Shown piece by piece: positions 17,136 through 27,696 of a stretch of 62,919 nt of DNA. Where the stretch lies: contig JAAUPS010000004.1 in NCBI GenBank assembly GCA_012033015.1, forward strand, positions 1 to 62,919, written 5' to 3'. The first letter of the stretch is position 1. Each line of letters begins with the position of its first letter. The translations under genes were made by a program, and so were the position numbers. The notes under the pieces are model-generated. The model searched no databases and was not told the origin of the DNA. It worked only from the letters and a program-made list of their open reading frames with translations. The stretch is from Phormidesmis sp. RL_2_1. Lineage in GTDB: Bacteria > Cyanobacteriota > Cyanobacteriia > Phormidesmidales > Phormidesmidaceae.

Positions 17136-18445
17136 ATGGGTACACTGCATCCCATCAGATCTTGCCAAACCAGTTTAGGGCGCGCTTCACAACCAGCTTC
17201 ACAGCACTATCTGCAACTTGTTCAGCCACAACAATTTGTCCACCCACAACAATTTGTCCACCTACAACCACTCGTCCACCTACAACCGCCTAGAGGCTCT
17301 ACCAGACGGCACCCTCATAGAGAGAGTTTGCCTCCAGCGAGCACCGCTAAACGGGTGGTGCTCAGGTTAGGCCAAGCCGAAGCTAAAGGTATTCCCGTGA
17401 CGCTGCAAATTGGGGATGAAGGCAGGCTACCGCAGTTAGAAACCACAGGCTGGCTGCCGCCTATCGAAAGGCTGATCGAAAGTCAGCAGCGGTGGCAAAA
17501 AGCCTACGCACAAACGCAACTGTCACAGCTATGTCCCTCGCGGCTGCAAGCGCCTGCTGGGCAAATTACCAATGTCAGCTACCAAGAGCTGATGGAGCAG
17601 TGCGATCGCTCGCACCGAGGTTTAGTCACCCAAATCAACCAGTGGCTAAATTCAGAACGCTTTCGCCCAGTGCGAGAAACGCTTTTGGCACAGTTGAGCC
17701 CAACGGATTCTATTCGGTTTGTCCTGCAAACCGATCAGGCCCAAATTCGCTCTTTGCCGCTGCATGTTTGGGATTGGTTTGAGCGTTATGCCCAAGCAGA
17801 GTTGGTTTTAAGCGAACTGAACTACCGGCAGTTAGGGCCTTTGTCCGAGGCTGGTTGCCAACCTGCAGCGCAGGTCAGAATTTTGGCGATTTTAGGCGAT
17901 AGCACTGGGTTGGATGTGCAGCGCGATCGCAAGCTGTAGAAGCGTTGCCCAATGTTGAACTCACTTGGTTGGTAGAACCAGCGCGATCGCAACTCAACGA
18001 TGCCCTCTGGCAACAACCCTGGGATATTTTATTCTTTGCAGGCCATAGCGCTGATACCCAAGGCCAACAAAAACTACGCATCAACGCCCAAGAAGCGCTA
18101 GCCATCAGCGAACTAAAATACGCTCTGGCAAAAGCGGTTGCATCTGGCTTAAAACTTGCTATTTTCAATGCCTGTAATGGCCTACAGCTCATTCAAGATC
18201 TCTGCCAAGATCTCTGCTTACCCTCTACTATTGTGATGCGTCATGCCGTCGCCGATGCTGTCGCTCAAGCCTTTTTAAAGCACTTTTTGAGCGCCTTTTC
18301 CCAGGGCATTGGTCTACCCCAAGCCGTCCGCCAAGCCCGCGAAAGATTACAAGGGCTAGAGTCTCAGTTTCCCTTTGCAACATGGCTCCCGGTACTATGT
18401 CAAAATCCGGTGGCATCCACGGTTACTTGGCCTGATTTTACGTAG
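17136..18445 (+). CDS. CHAT-domain protease (one frame break)
   Basis: About 436 residues after repair. The N-terminal ~60 residues are a His/Gln/Pro/Val repeat (HPQQFVHPQQFVHLQP) from an 18-nt tandem array. From VVLRLGQAEAKGIPVTLQIG onward the protein matches the CHAT module usually fused to CHASE2 in cyanobacteria: SIRFVLQTD, then LPLHVWDWFERY, then the caspase-like core. The catalytic His is in FFAGHS and the catalytic Cys in FNACNGL. Translation stops at RDRKL near 17932. One added A gives RDRKAVEALPNVELTWL and joins the frames. No CHASE2 sensor or transmembrane part follows. It lies 187 nt after the barrel gene and may be regulated with it. Confidence 0.8.
17227..17288. repeat. 18-nt tandem repeat inside the CHAT gene
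   Basis: About 3.5 copies of CCACAACAATTTGTCCAC and variants, in frame, encoding HPQQFV/HLQPLV units. Confidence 0.9.
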
Positions 18446-18533
18446 CATCCTTGCTTACCTAAGATCATTTCACCTCGTTCCACCTCGTTTCACCTCGTTC
18501 CATCTCTATATCACCACCATACCCAGCATCACT

Positions 18534-19312
18534 ATGCTCCCCAAAGCAGACCTGCTCAAACAGGCCGAGCACAAAGCGGCCCTCACTCGCATTATCGATA
18601 AAGCTGAGCAGGCGATTCGCACATGGGAACCCGTAGCTACAGATTTTTTGTCACCGCCGGAATTACTCGAAGCCCAGCAAGTCTTTGATCGACTGACAGA
18701 TATTCATGCGATCGCCGATGGCGGCTATCCCCAAGCCGAACGGCAACGATGGTAATCGCCCGCAGCGAAATTCCGTTGGCAGCGCAGCTAGTGCCTCTGG
18801 CGGCAGTCAGTATTGCCGGTAACTTTTTGTTCGACACCGCCTCTCACCGCGACTTTTTGGGATCGCTGTTAGGTACAGGGCTAGTGCGTGACAAAGTAGG
18901 CGATATTATCGTGCTGGGCGAGCGCGGCGCTCAGGCGATTGTCGCACCAGAACTGGTGGAATTTTTACAGACGAGTTTGGTGCAGGTGCGCTCAGTGCCG
19001 GTAAAAACGCAACCCATAGCCCTGAGCGAACTGCGCGTTCGAGCGCCACGGAAAAAGGAAATGACCACCGTAGAAGCATCTCTGCGCTTAGATGCGCTGG
19101 CTTCGGCTGGCTTTGGTATGTCGCGCAGCAAAATGGCTGATTTAATTACAGGTGGAGATGTGCGAGTAAATTGGAAGCCGGTTACCCAATCGAGTTATAC
19201 CGTTCAAAGTGGCGATTTGATTGCCATTCGCGGCAAAGGTCGCTTGGAGATTGGGGCCGTGAGCATCACTAAAAAGCAGCGCTATCGGATTGAGCTAACC
19301 CGTCTTGTGTAG
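18534..19312 (+). CDS. photosystem II-type S4 domain RNA-binding protein (one frame break)
   Basis: About 260 residues after repair, of the YlmH/PSII S4 family. The N-terminal part (LLKQAEHKAALTRIIDKAEQ, DFLSPPELLEAQ) and middle (RSEIPLAAQLVPLAAVSIAGN) fit the family. The C-terminal S4 RNA-binding domain is at LRLDALASAGFGMSRSKMADLITGGDVRVNW. The frame breaks near 18749 at ERQRW; one added A gives ERQRMVIARSEIP. The start is the ATG at 18534, directly after the CACCTCGTT micro-repeats. The PSII link of the family comes from gene co-occurrence and is not proven here. Confidence 0.85.
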
Positions 19313-19566
19313 ATCATCTGTAGATCACCTGTAGATCAACCCATTTGGCATCCATCAATGATGGGCCGAACTCAAGCTGAACAGGGCGAAATCTGAGTGG
19401 GGGAAGCCTAGTAGGCCAATTTACAAACCGTATCAATATGAAGTGACCTCGATCACTTTGTATAGTTTTGATTTAGATCATGGGCTATTTCAGTGAATTT
19501 ACCGGATGCTTTCGTGCCCTTTGAGAAGGACGAAACGGAGTTCCTGTAAATCTACTGAGGCCCGCA

Positions 19567-20964
19567 ATGTCTCGTCTAAGCGATCGCGCCTTTTTGACAA
19601 TCAAAAAATGGATTGAAAGCCGTTACAGCAATAGCCCTGCCGATCAATCTGAGCGGATGCTTTTGCTGGCTCGCTTGCAAGTATTGCGGGCCCAGCCTGG
19701 GCCACCCATGACCAGCGTGCAGCTTTGGGAAGCACTCTGTGATGTCGTGCCCAATATTGATCGCACCCTGCTCAAAAAAGCCACGACTACAGAAGTAGAT
19801 GTTTGTTCCGTCATATTAGGGGCCAGTACATCGGTCGGCGTCGGTGGGATGACGGCTGTTCTGATGGCGGCAGCGGTTGGATTAGATCCTTTGTCTGTCC
19901 AAGGCGTTTCCATCAATCCTGAGGGCAATTCAGCCGCATCAGAAGCCCATAGTGCTGTCGACATGCGCCAATATGGCCGGGCTGGGCGGACTGTTTCTGG
20001 AAGCACTGTTGCAACAAACACTATCATCCAGCAACACAGCCCTGCCCCAGTCCGTTTCACCTCTGCTAGCCCAGCTTCAGCAGAGAACATGGCTATTCAG
20101 CAGCCTCAGACCAGCGCTTTGGCAATGGCGAAGTCACTGGGTTGGCAGGCGGCGCTCAAAAGCCAAAATGCGCCCCACAGCGCTCAGCACTGGGCTGAAA
20201 CAGCCATCCTGTGGCAACAGGCCCTAGCCTATTTAGATCGGATTCCTGTACAAGACAGCGACTACGGTACGGCTCAAGCGAAAAAGGCCCAGTACCGCCA
20301 AAATCTTCGCCAAGTGGAGGCACGCCAACTCGCTGCCCAGCAGAGCGCTCAGTCCATTGCTGCTGCTTTGATCCCGAGGGTAAGTCAGTCTGTCGGGACT
20401 GCGGCCAACCATTTCTCTGGCTCCACCTCAGCGCCTGCGGTAAGCCAACCCATCAGCCCAGGGACAACGACTAGCCCAGGGCCAAATCGCCCAGAGACAG
20501 ATTTCTTGGCAGTAGCCAAACGCCACGGTTGGCAAGCGGCTGTCGCCAGCCAAAATGCGCCCCATCCGCCGGAAAAATGGGCGAATATTTCCCGGTTGTG
20601 GCAAGTGGCACTTCAACATCTCGAAAAAATAGACGCGCAGCATCCTGACTATGTCGAAGCGCAGCAGGTTAAAGCCGACTATGAAAATAACTTAGCCATC
20701 ATTCGCCAGCGTTATCAACAGGCGCAATCTGCCCATCAACGGTTGCAGTCTTTAGAGGCGAGCTTGGCTGAAATAGACAAGGCGGCCATGCCAACTGTCA
20801 CCAGATACAAACAATTGTTTGCAATTGATGAGCAACTGCAAACAATTTCGTCAGCGACGTTGGCTTATCAGCAGGCTCAGCCGTTAATCGTTCAAACGCG
20901 CGATCGCCTGAATGCGATCGCCAACCACCCTGACAATGCGGTATTGCTTTCTTCGACCGACTAA
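19567..20964 (+). CDS. unknown membrane protein with a duplicated ~70-aa domain
   Basis: 465 residues; I do not recognise the full protein. Residues ~1-65 are a helical basic domain (AFLTIKKWIESRYSNSP). A hydrophobic segment at ~83-105 could cross the membrane. A Ser/Ala/Gln-rich linker follows. Two homologous domains occur at ~182-255 and ~313-385. Both share the pattern A..GWQAA..SQNAPH, then W....LWQ.AL..L..I and an A..K..Y..NL ending. A coiled-coil-like tail extends to 465. Monocistronic, with ndhF1 downstream in the same direction. The repeat resembles an undescribed cyanobacterial helical module; function unknown. Confidence 0.6.
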   Translation: MSRLSDRAFLTIKKWIESRYSNSPADQSERMLLLARLQVLRAQPGPPMTSVQLWEALCDVVPNIDRTLLKKATTTEVDVCSVILGASTSVGVGGMTAVLMAAAVGLDPLSVQGVSINPEGNSAASEAHSAVDMRQYGRAGRTVSGSTVATNTIIQQHSPAPVRFTSASPASAENMAIQQPQTSALAMAKSLGWQAALKSQNAPHSAQHWAETAILWQQALAYLDRIPVQDSDYGTAQAKKAQYRQNLRQVEARQLAAQQSAQSIAAALIPRVSQSVGTAANHFSGSTSAPAVSQPISPGTTTSPGPNRPETDFLAVAKRHGWQAAVASQNAPHPPEKWANISRLWQVALQHLEKIDAQHPDYVEAQQVKADYENNLAIIRQRYQQAQSAHQRLQSLEASLAEIDKAAMPTVTRYKQLFAIDEQLQTISSATLAYQQAQPLIVQTRDRLNAIANHPDNAVLLSSTD

Positions 20965-21147
20965 ACTGGCTGCGACTTATCCATGCCGCCGTAAACTGAT
21001 CTGCCCCGCAAAACATTTTTATTTGATTAAAATTTACATTTTCTATCACTCTTATGCCAAAAGCGACAGAGCGAGACGGGCAGGTTGTGTCAATATAAGA
21101 GCGGTTTGCCAAGATCGAAATCACATTGGCAGGAAATGGAGTAATCA

Positions 21148-23217
21148 ATGGAATCTGTCGAGGCCATTTATCAATACGTCTGGCTGATACCCGTGCTGCC
21201 CTTGCTAGGGGCGGCGATTGTCGGCATCGGACTCATTAGCTATAACAAGGCGACCAATCAGCTGAGAAAGCCTGTCGCCGCTTTCATCGTCAGCCTTATC
21301 GGGGCGGCGATGACCCTATCTATTTTACTTTTAATCAGTCAGTGGCAAGGCCACGCGCCCTACACCTATCTCATAGAGTGGGCCTCCGCTGGAGACTTCC
21401 AGATCAATATGGGCTTCACGGTCGATCACATTACCTCACTGATGCTGGTGATTGTCACCACAGTGGCGTTTTTGGTAATGATCTACACCGATGGCTACAT
21501 GGCCCACGATCCAAGCTATGTTCGCTTTTATGCCTATTTGAGTCTATTTAGCTCGTCCATGTTGGGCCTTGTGATCAGCCCGAACTTGCTCCAGGTATAT
21601 GTGTTTTGGGAGCTGGTGGGCATGTGTTCCTACCTGCTGATTGGCTACTGGTATGACCGCGATGGTGCTGCCGATGCTTGTCAAAAAGCTTTTGTCACGA
21701 ACCGAGTGGGTGATTTTGGCCTGCTGCTGGGGATGCTCGGCCTATTTTGGGCAACGGGCACATTTGAATTTGATCTGATGGGCGATCGCCTCTCTGAGCT
21801 GGTCAGCACGGGCACTCTTTCCGGTGGCTTGGCAGTGCTCTTTGCCGGACTGGTCTTTATGGGGCCAGTGGCCAAGTCAGCGCAGTTTCCATTGCATGTA
21901 TGGTTGCCAGACGCAATGGAAGGCCCAACCCCGATTTCGGCGCTGATTCATGCTGCCACCATGGTGGCAGCGGGCGTATTTTTAATTGCCCGGATGTACC
22001 CCGTTTTCGAAGATATTCCGACGGTGATGAGCATCATCGCTTGGACCGGGACAATCACCGCTTTTTTGGGTGCGTCAATTGCGATTACCCAAAACGACAT
22101 CAAGAAAGGTTTGGCCTTTTCGACCATGTCCCAATTGGGCTACATGGTGATGGCCATGGGTGTAGGTGCTTATACTGCTGGTCTGTTTCACCTGATGACG
22201 CACGCCTACTTTAAGGCGATGTTGTTTTTAGGCTCGGGCTCAGTGATTCACGGCATGGAAGAGGTGGTGGGTCATGATCCGGCATTGGCGCAGGACATGC
22301 GTTTGATGGGTGGATTGCGCAAGTATATGCCAATTACCTCAATCACATTTTTGATCGGGACGCTGGCGATTTCTGGCTTGCCTCCGTTTGCGGGGTTTTG
22401 GTCAAAAGATGAGATTTTAGGCGCTGTGTTTGAGGTGAACCCGGCCATGTGGGCCATTGGCTGGCTGACGGCTGGGATTACTGCGTTCTACATGTTCCGC
22501 ATGTACTTTTCGACCTTTGAAGGCGAGTTTCGTGGTAATGACGATGGCCTGCGGGCGATGGTCAAGCGGCAGTCGCTGCAAATGGCTGGCGCTTCTCTAG
22601 GGCCAGGGGCCATGAGTACTCAGGAGCTGGCCATTGAAGATGCCCATGGGGATCATCACCATGCTGAAGAACCGCACGAGTCGGCTTTGAGTATGACGTT
22701 CCCGCTGATGATGTTGGCGATTCCGTCCGCCCTTGTCGGCTTGGTAGGCACCCCATTTGCCAACTATTTTGAGGCGTTTATTCATCCGGCGGGCGAGGCT
22801 CTAACGGTAGCTGAAATTGCCGAAGAGTTCGATATAAGTGAATTTGTGCGGATGGCGGGCGCTTCGGTAGCGATTTCGGTGGCTGGGATTGTCCTAGCGG
22901 TGCTGATGTACCGCGTTAAGCAGATTGATCCGGCTGCGATCGCCAACAAAATCAAACCCCTGTACAACCTCTCGCTCAACAAGTGGTACATCGACGATCT
23001 CTACCGCGAGGTGTTCATTAAAGGCACTCGCCGGTTAGCCAAAGGCGTACTGAATGTAGATATTAGAATTGTCGATGGCATTGTCAACCTCACCGGCTTT
23101 GTCACCTTAGTCACCGGCGAAGGCTTGAAATACTTTGAGAATGGTCGCGCTCAGTTTTACGCGCTGATTGTTTTCGGCGCAGTGCTTGGGCTGGTCTTTA
23201 TCTCAGGATTGACCTAA
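21148..23217 (+). CDS. ndhF: NAD(P)H-quinone oxidoreductase subunit 5 (NdhF1)
   Basis: 689 residues; antiporter-like proton-pumping subunit of thylakoid NDH-1, used in respiration and cyclic electron flow. Typical sequences include FTVDHITSLMLVIVTTVAFL, LQVYVFWELVGMCSYLLIGYW and GPVAKSAQFPLHVWLPDAMEGPTPISALIHAATMV (read as consecutive segments). The ~15 transmembrane helices and the long C-terminal lateral helix region (KPLYNLSLNKWYIDDLYREV) are present. Intact, full length. The N-terminal MESVEAIYQYVWLIPVLPLL fits cyanobacterial NdhF1. A strong terminator follows, so ndhD has its own promoter. Confidence 0.97.
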   Translation: MESVEAIYQYVWLIPVLPLLGAAIVGIGLISYNKATNQLRKPVAAFIVSLIGAAMTLSILLLISQWQGHAPYTYLIEWASAGDFQINMGFTVDHITSLMLVIVTTVAFLVMIYTDGYMAHDPSYVRFYAYLSLFSSSMLGLVISPNLLQVYVFWELVGMCSYLLIGYWYDRDGAADACQKAFVTNRVGDFGLLLGMLGLFWATGTFEFDLMGDRLSELVSTGTLSGGLAVLFAGLVFMGPVAKSAQFPLHVWLPDAMEGPTPISALIHAATMVAAGVFLIARMYPVFEDIPTVMSIIAWTGTITAFLGASIAITQNDIKKGLAFSTMSQLGYMVMAMGVGAYTAGLFHLMTHAYFKAMLFLGSGSVIHGMEEVVGHDPALAQDMRLMGGLRKYMPITSITFLIGTLAISGLPPFAGFWSKDEILGAVFEVNPAMWAIGWLTAGITAFYMFRMYFSTFEGEFRGNDDGLRAMVKRQSLQMAGASLGPGAMSTQELAIEDAHGDHHHAEEPHESALSMTFPLMMLAIPSALVGLVGTPFANYFEAFIHPAGEALTVAEIAEEFDISEFVRMAGASVAISVAGIVLAVLMYRVKQIDPAAIANKIKPLYNLSLNKWYIDDLYREVFIKGTRRLAKGVLNVDIRIVDGIVNLTGFVTLVTGEGLKYFENGRAQFYALIVFGAVLGLVFISGLT

Positions 23218-23242
23218 GACTTCCATTAACAGCACCGAGAAA

Positions 23243-23283
23243 AGGGGGGACTGAGATTTCATGTCAGTCCCCCCTTTTTAACC
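23243..23283 (+). terminator. strong Rho-independent terminator after ndhF
   Basis: AAAAGGGGGGACTGA and TCAGTCCCCCCTTTT form a long GC stem with a short loop, followed by a T-run. Confidence 0.9.
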
Positions 23284-23730
23284 TCTGCCGCTTCGTTGGC
23301 TTCATCGAAGAACGCTTGAGCAGCATGAGAAAAAATGATGCCGTATCAGCGATGCCATGATTGAATGGAACGATCCTTAAGGTGGTGCTAAGTTGAAGGG
23401 CGTTTTGGATAAGTCACAGTATCATGCACTGGCAGCGGGCGTTTTGAATCGTATTTGGAACGTGACGTGCCACTGCTGATCTGTATTATCGGTAACCTTA
23501 AGAGCCCTTTTAGAAGAGCACTGTAGAAGAGCACTGTTAGAAAAGCACTGCTAGAAGAGCCCTTTTAGAAGAAAGAGCCCTTTTAGAAGAAGCTGAATTT
23601 AAAGATTGCTTTTTACCCAAACCTGATTTTTCTCTCTACAGTGTGAAAAGAAATCCAGCCTCAGCTTAATATATTTCATCAATAGCCCACCTGTTTGACG
23701 CACCCTACGCCGCAGAATATCAGTTTCGTT
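23284..23730. other. leader region of ndhD with micro-repeats
   Basis: No gene seen. At 23510-23595 there are several imperfect copies of TAGAAGAGCACTG / AGAGCCCTTTTAGAAG. Confidence 0.6.
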
Positions 23731-25312
23731 ATGGATCAATTCCCCTGGCTGTCGTTCATTATCTTCTTTCCGTTTTTAGCGGCACTGCTGATCCCTTTCA
23801 TCCCCGATGAAAAAGGTCGCACCGTGCGCTGGTATGCCCTAGTTATTGGTCTGATTGACTTCGCTGTCATCGTCTATGCGTTCGTCAACAACTATGACAT
23901 CAATAGCTCAGGGATGCAGCTATACGAAAGCTACACCTGGGTACCTCAGCTCGATTTGCGCTGGTCAGTCGGGGTCGATGGCCTTTCGATGCCACTGGTG
24001 CTGCTGACGGGTTTTATCACGACCCTGGCGATTTTGGCCTCTTGGCCGGTGACCTTTAAGCCCAAGCTGTTTTACTTTTTGCTTTTGAGCATGTACGCCG
24101 GTCAAATTGGCGTATTCGTGGTGCAGGACATGCTGCTGTTTTCCTCATGTGGGAACTGGAGCTGTTGCCGGTGTATCTGCTGCTCTCTATTTGGGGCGGT
24201 AAAAAGCGACTGTATGCAGCGACAAAATTCATTCTCTATACCGCTGGGGGATCGCTATTTATTTTGCTGGCGGCGCTGGGAATGGCCTTTTACGGGGACA
24301 CCATCAGCTTCGACATGCAGACGATGATGGCTAAGGAATTTCCGCTCAGGCTGCAGCTATTTTTGTATTCAGGCTTTCTGATTGCCTATGCGGTCAAGCT
24401 GCCGATTATCCCGTTTCATACTTGGCTGCCCGATGCCCATGGTGAGGCAACGGCCCCTGTGCACATGTTGCTGGCGGGCATTTTGCTGAAAATGGGCGGC
24501 TATGCGATTATTCGCATGAATGTGGAGATGCTGCCTGACGCCCATGCAATTATTGCGCCCGGCCTGGTGATTTTGGGGTGATCAATATCATTTATGCGGC
24601 ACTGACCTCGTTTGCGCAAAATAACCTCAAGCGCAAAATTGCCTATTCGTCGATTTCCCATATGGGCTTTGTGATGATTGGAATTGGTTCCTTTACCAAT
24701 TTGGGGCTCAGCGGCGCGGTGCTGCAGATGGTTTCCCATGGCCTGATTGGGGCGAGTTTGTTCTTTTTAGTCGGGGCCACTTATGATCGCACCCACACGC
24801 TGATTTTGGACGAAATGGGCGGTGTGGGCCGCAAAATGCCGAAGATTTTTGCGATGTTTACTACTTGCTCAATGGCGTCTTTGGCGCTGCCGGGGATGAG
24901 TGGTTTTGTCGCAGAGCTGATGGTGTTTGTGGGCTTTGCCAATAGCGATGCCTATGGCTTTAACTTTAAGCTGATTGTGGTGATGCTGATGGCGGTAGGT
25001 GTCATTCTCACGCCGCTGTATCTGCTAGCGATGCTGCGCGATATTTTCTATGGCCCTGAGAATGAGGCGCTCATTGAAAATGAGGTGCTAGTCGATGCAG
25101 AGCCGCGTGAGGTGTTTGTGATTGCCTGCTTGCTGATTCCTATCATTGGCTTTGGGCTCTATCCGAAGGGGCTAACACAGCTTTACGATGCGAAGACAGT
25201 GCAGATCACAGAGAAAATTCGGACGGAAATGTTTGCGATCGCGCAAAACAAAGTTCCCCCCTTACCGATTGCTACTACCCCTTTGCTGAATGCCCCCGAA
25301 CTGCCCAAGTAA
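23731..25312 (+). CDS. ndhD: NAD(P)H-quinone oxidoreductase chain 4 (NdhD1; two frame breaks)
   Basis: About 527 residues after repair; proton-pumping NDH-1 subunit paralogous to NdhF. The start [20 protein letters not shown] agrees with the family; an in-frame TTG 36 nt upstream is less likely. Break 1 near 24139: adding one T gives [20 protein letters not shown], the conserved helix-5 motif. Break 2 near 24578: adding one G gives [16 protein letters not shown]. Other motifs are [17 protein letters not shown] and [15 protein letters not shown]. Both breaks are in homopolymers, so they are very likely sequence errors. Pairing of ndhF1 with ndhD1 is common in cyanobacteria. Confidence 0.93.
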
Positions 25313-25347
25313 GTCAGTAAATGGGTAAGTCAGTTCGTCGTAGCCAG

Positions 25348-25371
25348 TAACCGCTGAGCAAGCGGTTTTTA
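25348..25371 (+). terminator. terminator after ndhD
   Basis: AACCGCT, a short loop, AGCGGTT and then TTT; a compact Rho-independent-like hairpin 35 nt past the ndhD stop. Confidence 0.75.
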
Positions 25372-25435
25372 TCCGAGAGACTACGCAAAGTCTTGACACC
25401 TTGACCCCTTATCCCCTATAGCTCTAAGAGCATTT

Positions 25436-26818
25436 TTGTTTCTACCTAAAGCGGCTCCCTTGAATTCAACTTTCGCCAGTAGCGTCACCAGTGGTATCAG
25501 CCGCATTTTTTCAGTGCGAGGCTGGGCTTTAGAAGCGAGACTCTTGCGTTGGATGACGCTGCTGTGGATATCGGTAGGGCTAGTCGTGCTCTTTTCGGCC
25601 TCCTATCCGGTGGCCGAAGCTGCTTTTGATGATGGCGCTCGCTATTTTAAGATTCAGCTTATTTGGGTCTTTGTGGGCCTATTTATTTCCCGTTGGATTA
25701 CCCGCCATCCGCTCCATCAGGTGATGCGGCTCTCGGGTTTTTTCTTGCTGATAAGTATGCTGATGGTGATGGCCACCCACATTTCCGGGGTGGGCGTTTC
25801 GGTCAATGGGGCCACTCGCTGGCTGCCATTCGGGCCTTTTTTGCTGCAGCCGTCGGAGCTGATGAAGCCTTTTTTGGTGATGCATAGCGCTCAGCTTTTT
25901 GGCAAGTGGCATAAGCTGACCAATCAAACACGGCTGATCTGGCTGGGCATTTTTACCAGCGGCCTGCTGATGATTTTGACGCAGCCAAACTTGAGTACGA
26001 CAGCGGTGTGTGGGATCACGATTTGGCTCATTGCCTTAGCCGCAGGGTTACCTTACCAGCAGTTGTTTTTAACGGCGGGCACGGGCGTGATGGCAGCCGT
26101 GCTGAGTGTAAGTCTTAAGTCTTATCAGCGCGATCGCATCATCTCCTTTTTAGATCCCTGGGCCGATCCGAGCGAAAACGGCTATCAGCTTATTCAAAGC
26201 CTGCTAGCAATTGGATCTGGCGGTGCCGGGGGGACAGGCTACGGCCTTTCCGCTCAAAAACTCTACTTTTTGCCGATTCAATATACTGACTTTATCTTTT
26301 CCGTTTTTGCTGAAGAATTTGGCTTTATCGGCTGCATTATGCTGCTGGTATTTTTAGCGGTATACAGCACAGTCGCGATGATGGTTGCCGTGCAAGCCAA
26401 ACAAGCGGTGCATCGACTGGTTGCTATTGGCTGCATGGTACTGCTCGTCGGTCAGGCCCTGGTGAATATTGGCGTCGCAACCGGCACGATGCCGACCACT
26501 GGTTTACCCTTCCCGATGTTTAGCTACGGGGGCAGCTCCATGTTGGCGAGCTTAATTACCGCTGGGGTGTTGATTCGAGTAGCAAGAGAATCTAAAGGTG
26601 CTGATGTGCTAGTGCTAAATCGTCCGACACCTCCTGCCGGAGTCTCTGACAGCTCCACCGCTTTTCAGCCAGATTACAAGCTAGATCCCAAGCCAGCTCA
26701 CAAGCTAGATCACAAGCTTAAGAGAACGGGCAAAGCTTCGTCAGAAAAAGATCTGCTCACTGCGCGTAATTTGCTAAAAAAGCCTGCTCTACGGATTAAA
26801 AATCTGAGAGGACGTTAA
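25436..26818 (+). CDS. ftsW: cell-division SEDS protein FtsW
   Basis: 460 residues; septal peptidoglycan glycosyltransferase working with a class B PBP. The SEDS signature is clear: NGATRWLPFGPFLLQPSELM, DRIISFLDPWADPSENGYQ, QYTDFIFSVFAEEFGFIG and PTTGLPFPMFSYGGSSM. About ten transmembrane helices. The annotated start is a TTG and the first 35 residues are poorly conserved, so the start is uncertain. The C-terminal cytosolic tail includes a short PDYKLDPKPAHKLDHKLKR repeat. FtsW rather than RodA is chosen from the long, basic cytosolic ends; RodA is the alternative. Confidence 0.88.
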   Translation: MFLPKAAPLNSTFASSVTSGISRIFSVRGWALEARLLRWMTLLWISVGLVVLFSASYPVAEAAFDDGARYFKIQLIWVFVGLFISRWITRHPLHQVMRLSGFFLLISMLMVMATHISGVGVSVNGATRWLPFGPFLLQPSELMKPFLVMHSAQLFGKWHKLTNQTRLIWLGIFTSGLLMILTQPNLSTTAVCGITIWLIALAAGLPYQQLFLTAGTGVMAAVLSVSLKSYQRDRIISFLDPWADPSENGYQLIQSLLAIGSGGAGGTGYGLSAQKLYFLPIQYTDFIFSVFAEEFGFIGCIMLLVFLAVYSTVAMMVAVQAKQAVHRLVAIGCMVLLVGQALVNIGVATGTMPTTGLPFPMFSYGGSSMLASLITAGVLIRVARESKGADVLVLNRPTPPAGVSDSSTAFQPDYKLDPKPAHKLDHKLKRTGKASSEKDLLTARNLLKKPALRIKNLRGR

Positions 26819-26824
26819 CCATTC

Positions 26825-26872
26825 GATACAATTAGGGGGTATTTCTTCATTGCCCCCTTTTTACCCTTTTTT
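26825..26872 (+). terminator. probable terminator after ftsW
   Basis: AGGGGG, a 13-nt loop, CCCCCT and T-rich sequence, directly after the ftsW stop. Confidence 0.6.
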
Positions 26873-26912
26873 TTGATGAGCGAATCTGGCGAATTTACGG
26901 GTAGACAAATCG

Positions 26913-27665
26913 ATGGGTGAATTGATCGGCGAGAATTTCCAGCTTTTTCTCTATCACCTTAGTCAACAGGCCAACGGCTTAGTCGAAGCCCAGCTTGGCC
27001 ACCTTTCGCTGATCAGTATTGGCATTATTGCGCTGGCGGGACTGCTCACGAGCTTGACGCCCTGTATGCTTTCTATGCTGCCGATTACCGTAGGCTACAT
27101 GGGCAGCTATGAGCTGGAAAACCGCTGGCAGGCTGTAGGCCAATCTGCTTGGTTTGCGCTGGGTTTGGCAACGACCTTGGCAGGGCTGGGTTTAGCTGCA
27201 AGCAGCTTGGGTTGGGTGTACGGTCAAGTGGGCGTTGGCCTGCCGATTCTGGTGAGTGCGATCGCCATCGTCATGGGCCTCAATCTGCTCGAAGCCCTAC
27301 CTTTGCCGCCTTTACCTTCGTTCAACGGCACTGGCTTTTTAGAAAACAACATGCCCCGTTCTGCAAAGTCATACCTGCTCGGGCTCACCTTTGGCCTCGT
27401 GGCCTCCCCTTGCAGCACACCCGTGCTAGCAACATTGCTAGCTTGGGTCGGCAAGCAAGGCGATCCAGTGCTAGGCGGATCACTCCTATTGGCTTACACC
27501 GTCGGCTATGTCGCACCTTTGATACTGGCAGGGACTTTTACCGCATCCATTAAACGCCTGTTAGAACTGCGCCGCTGGTCAGGATGGATTACCCCTGCAA
27601 GCGGCATCTTACTCGTCGGCTTCGGTCTATTTTCCCTCGTCACTCGTTTACTCCCAATCACTTAA
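26913..27665 (+). CDS. ccdA: cytochrome c biogenesis thiol transporter CcdA
   Basis: 250 residues, six transmembrane helices. The two redox cysteines are in the symmetric motifs [10 protein letters not shown] and [10 protein letters not shown]. CcdA carries reducing power across the thylakoid membrane to keep apocytochrome c haem-binding cysteines reduced. It is followed after 31 nt by ccs1, the expected System II partner, so the two form an operon. Confidence 0.93.
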   Translation: MGELIGENFQLFLYHLSQQANGLVEAQLGHLSLISIGIIALAGLLTSLTPCMLSMLPITVGYMGSYELENRWQAVGQSAWFALGLATTLAGLGLAASSLGWVYGQVGVGLPILVSAIAIVMGLNLLEALPLPPLPSFNGTGFLENNMPRSAKSYLLGLTFGLVASPCSTPVLATLLAWVGKQGDPVLGGSLLLAYTVGYVAPLILAGTFTASIKRLLELRRWSGWITPASGILLVGFGLFSLVTRLLPIT

Positions 27666-27696
27666 CCCCCCCCTTTATCTCTTCCTCCTTCCCCCC

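Noticed and set aside
23695-23730. TTG at 23695 as the ndhD start
   Set aside because: It adds 12 residues not expected in NdhD, while the ATG at 23731 begins the family-like MDQFPWL.
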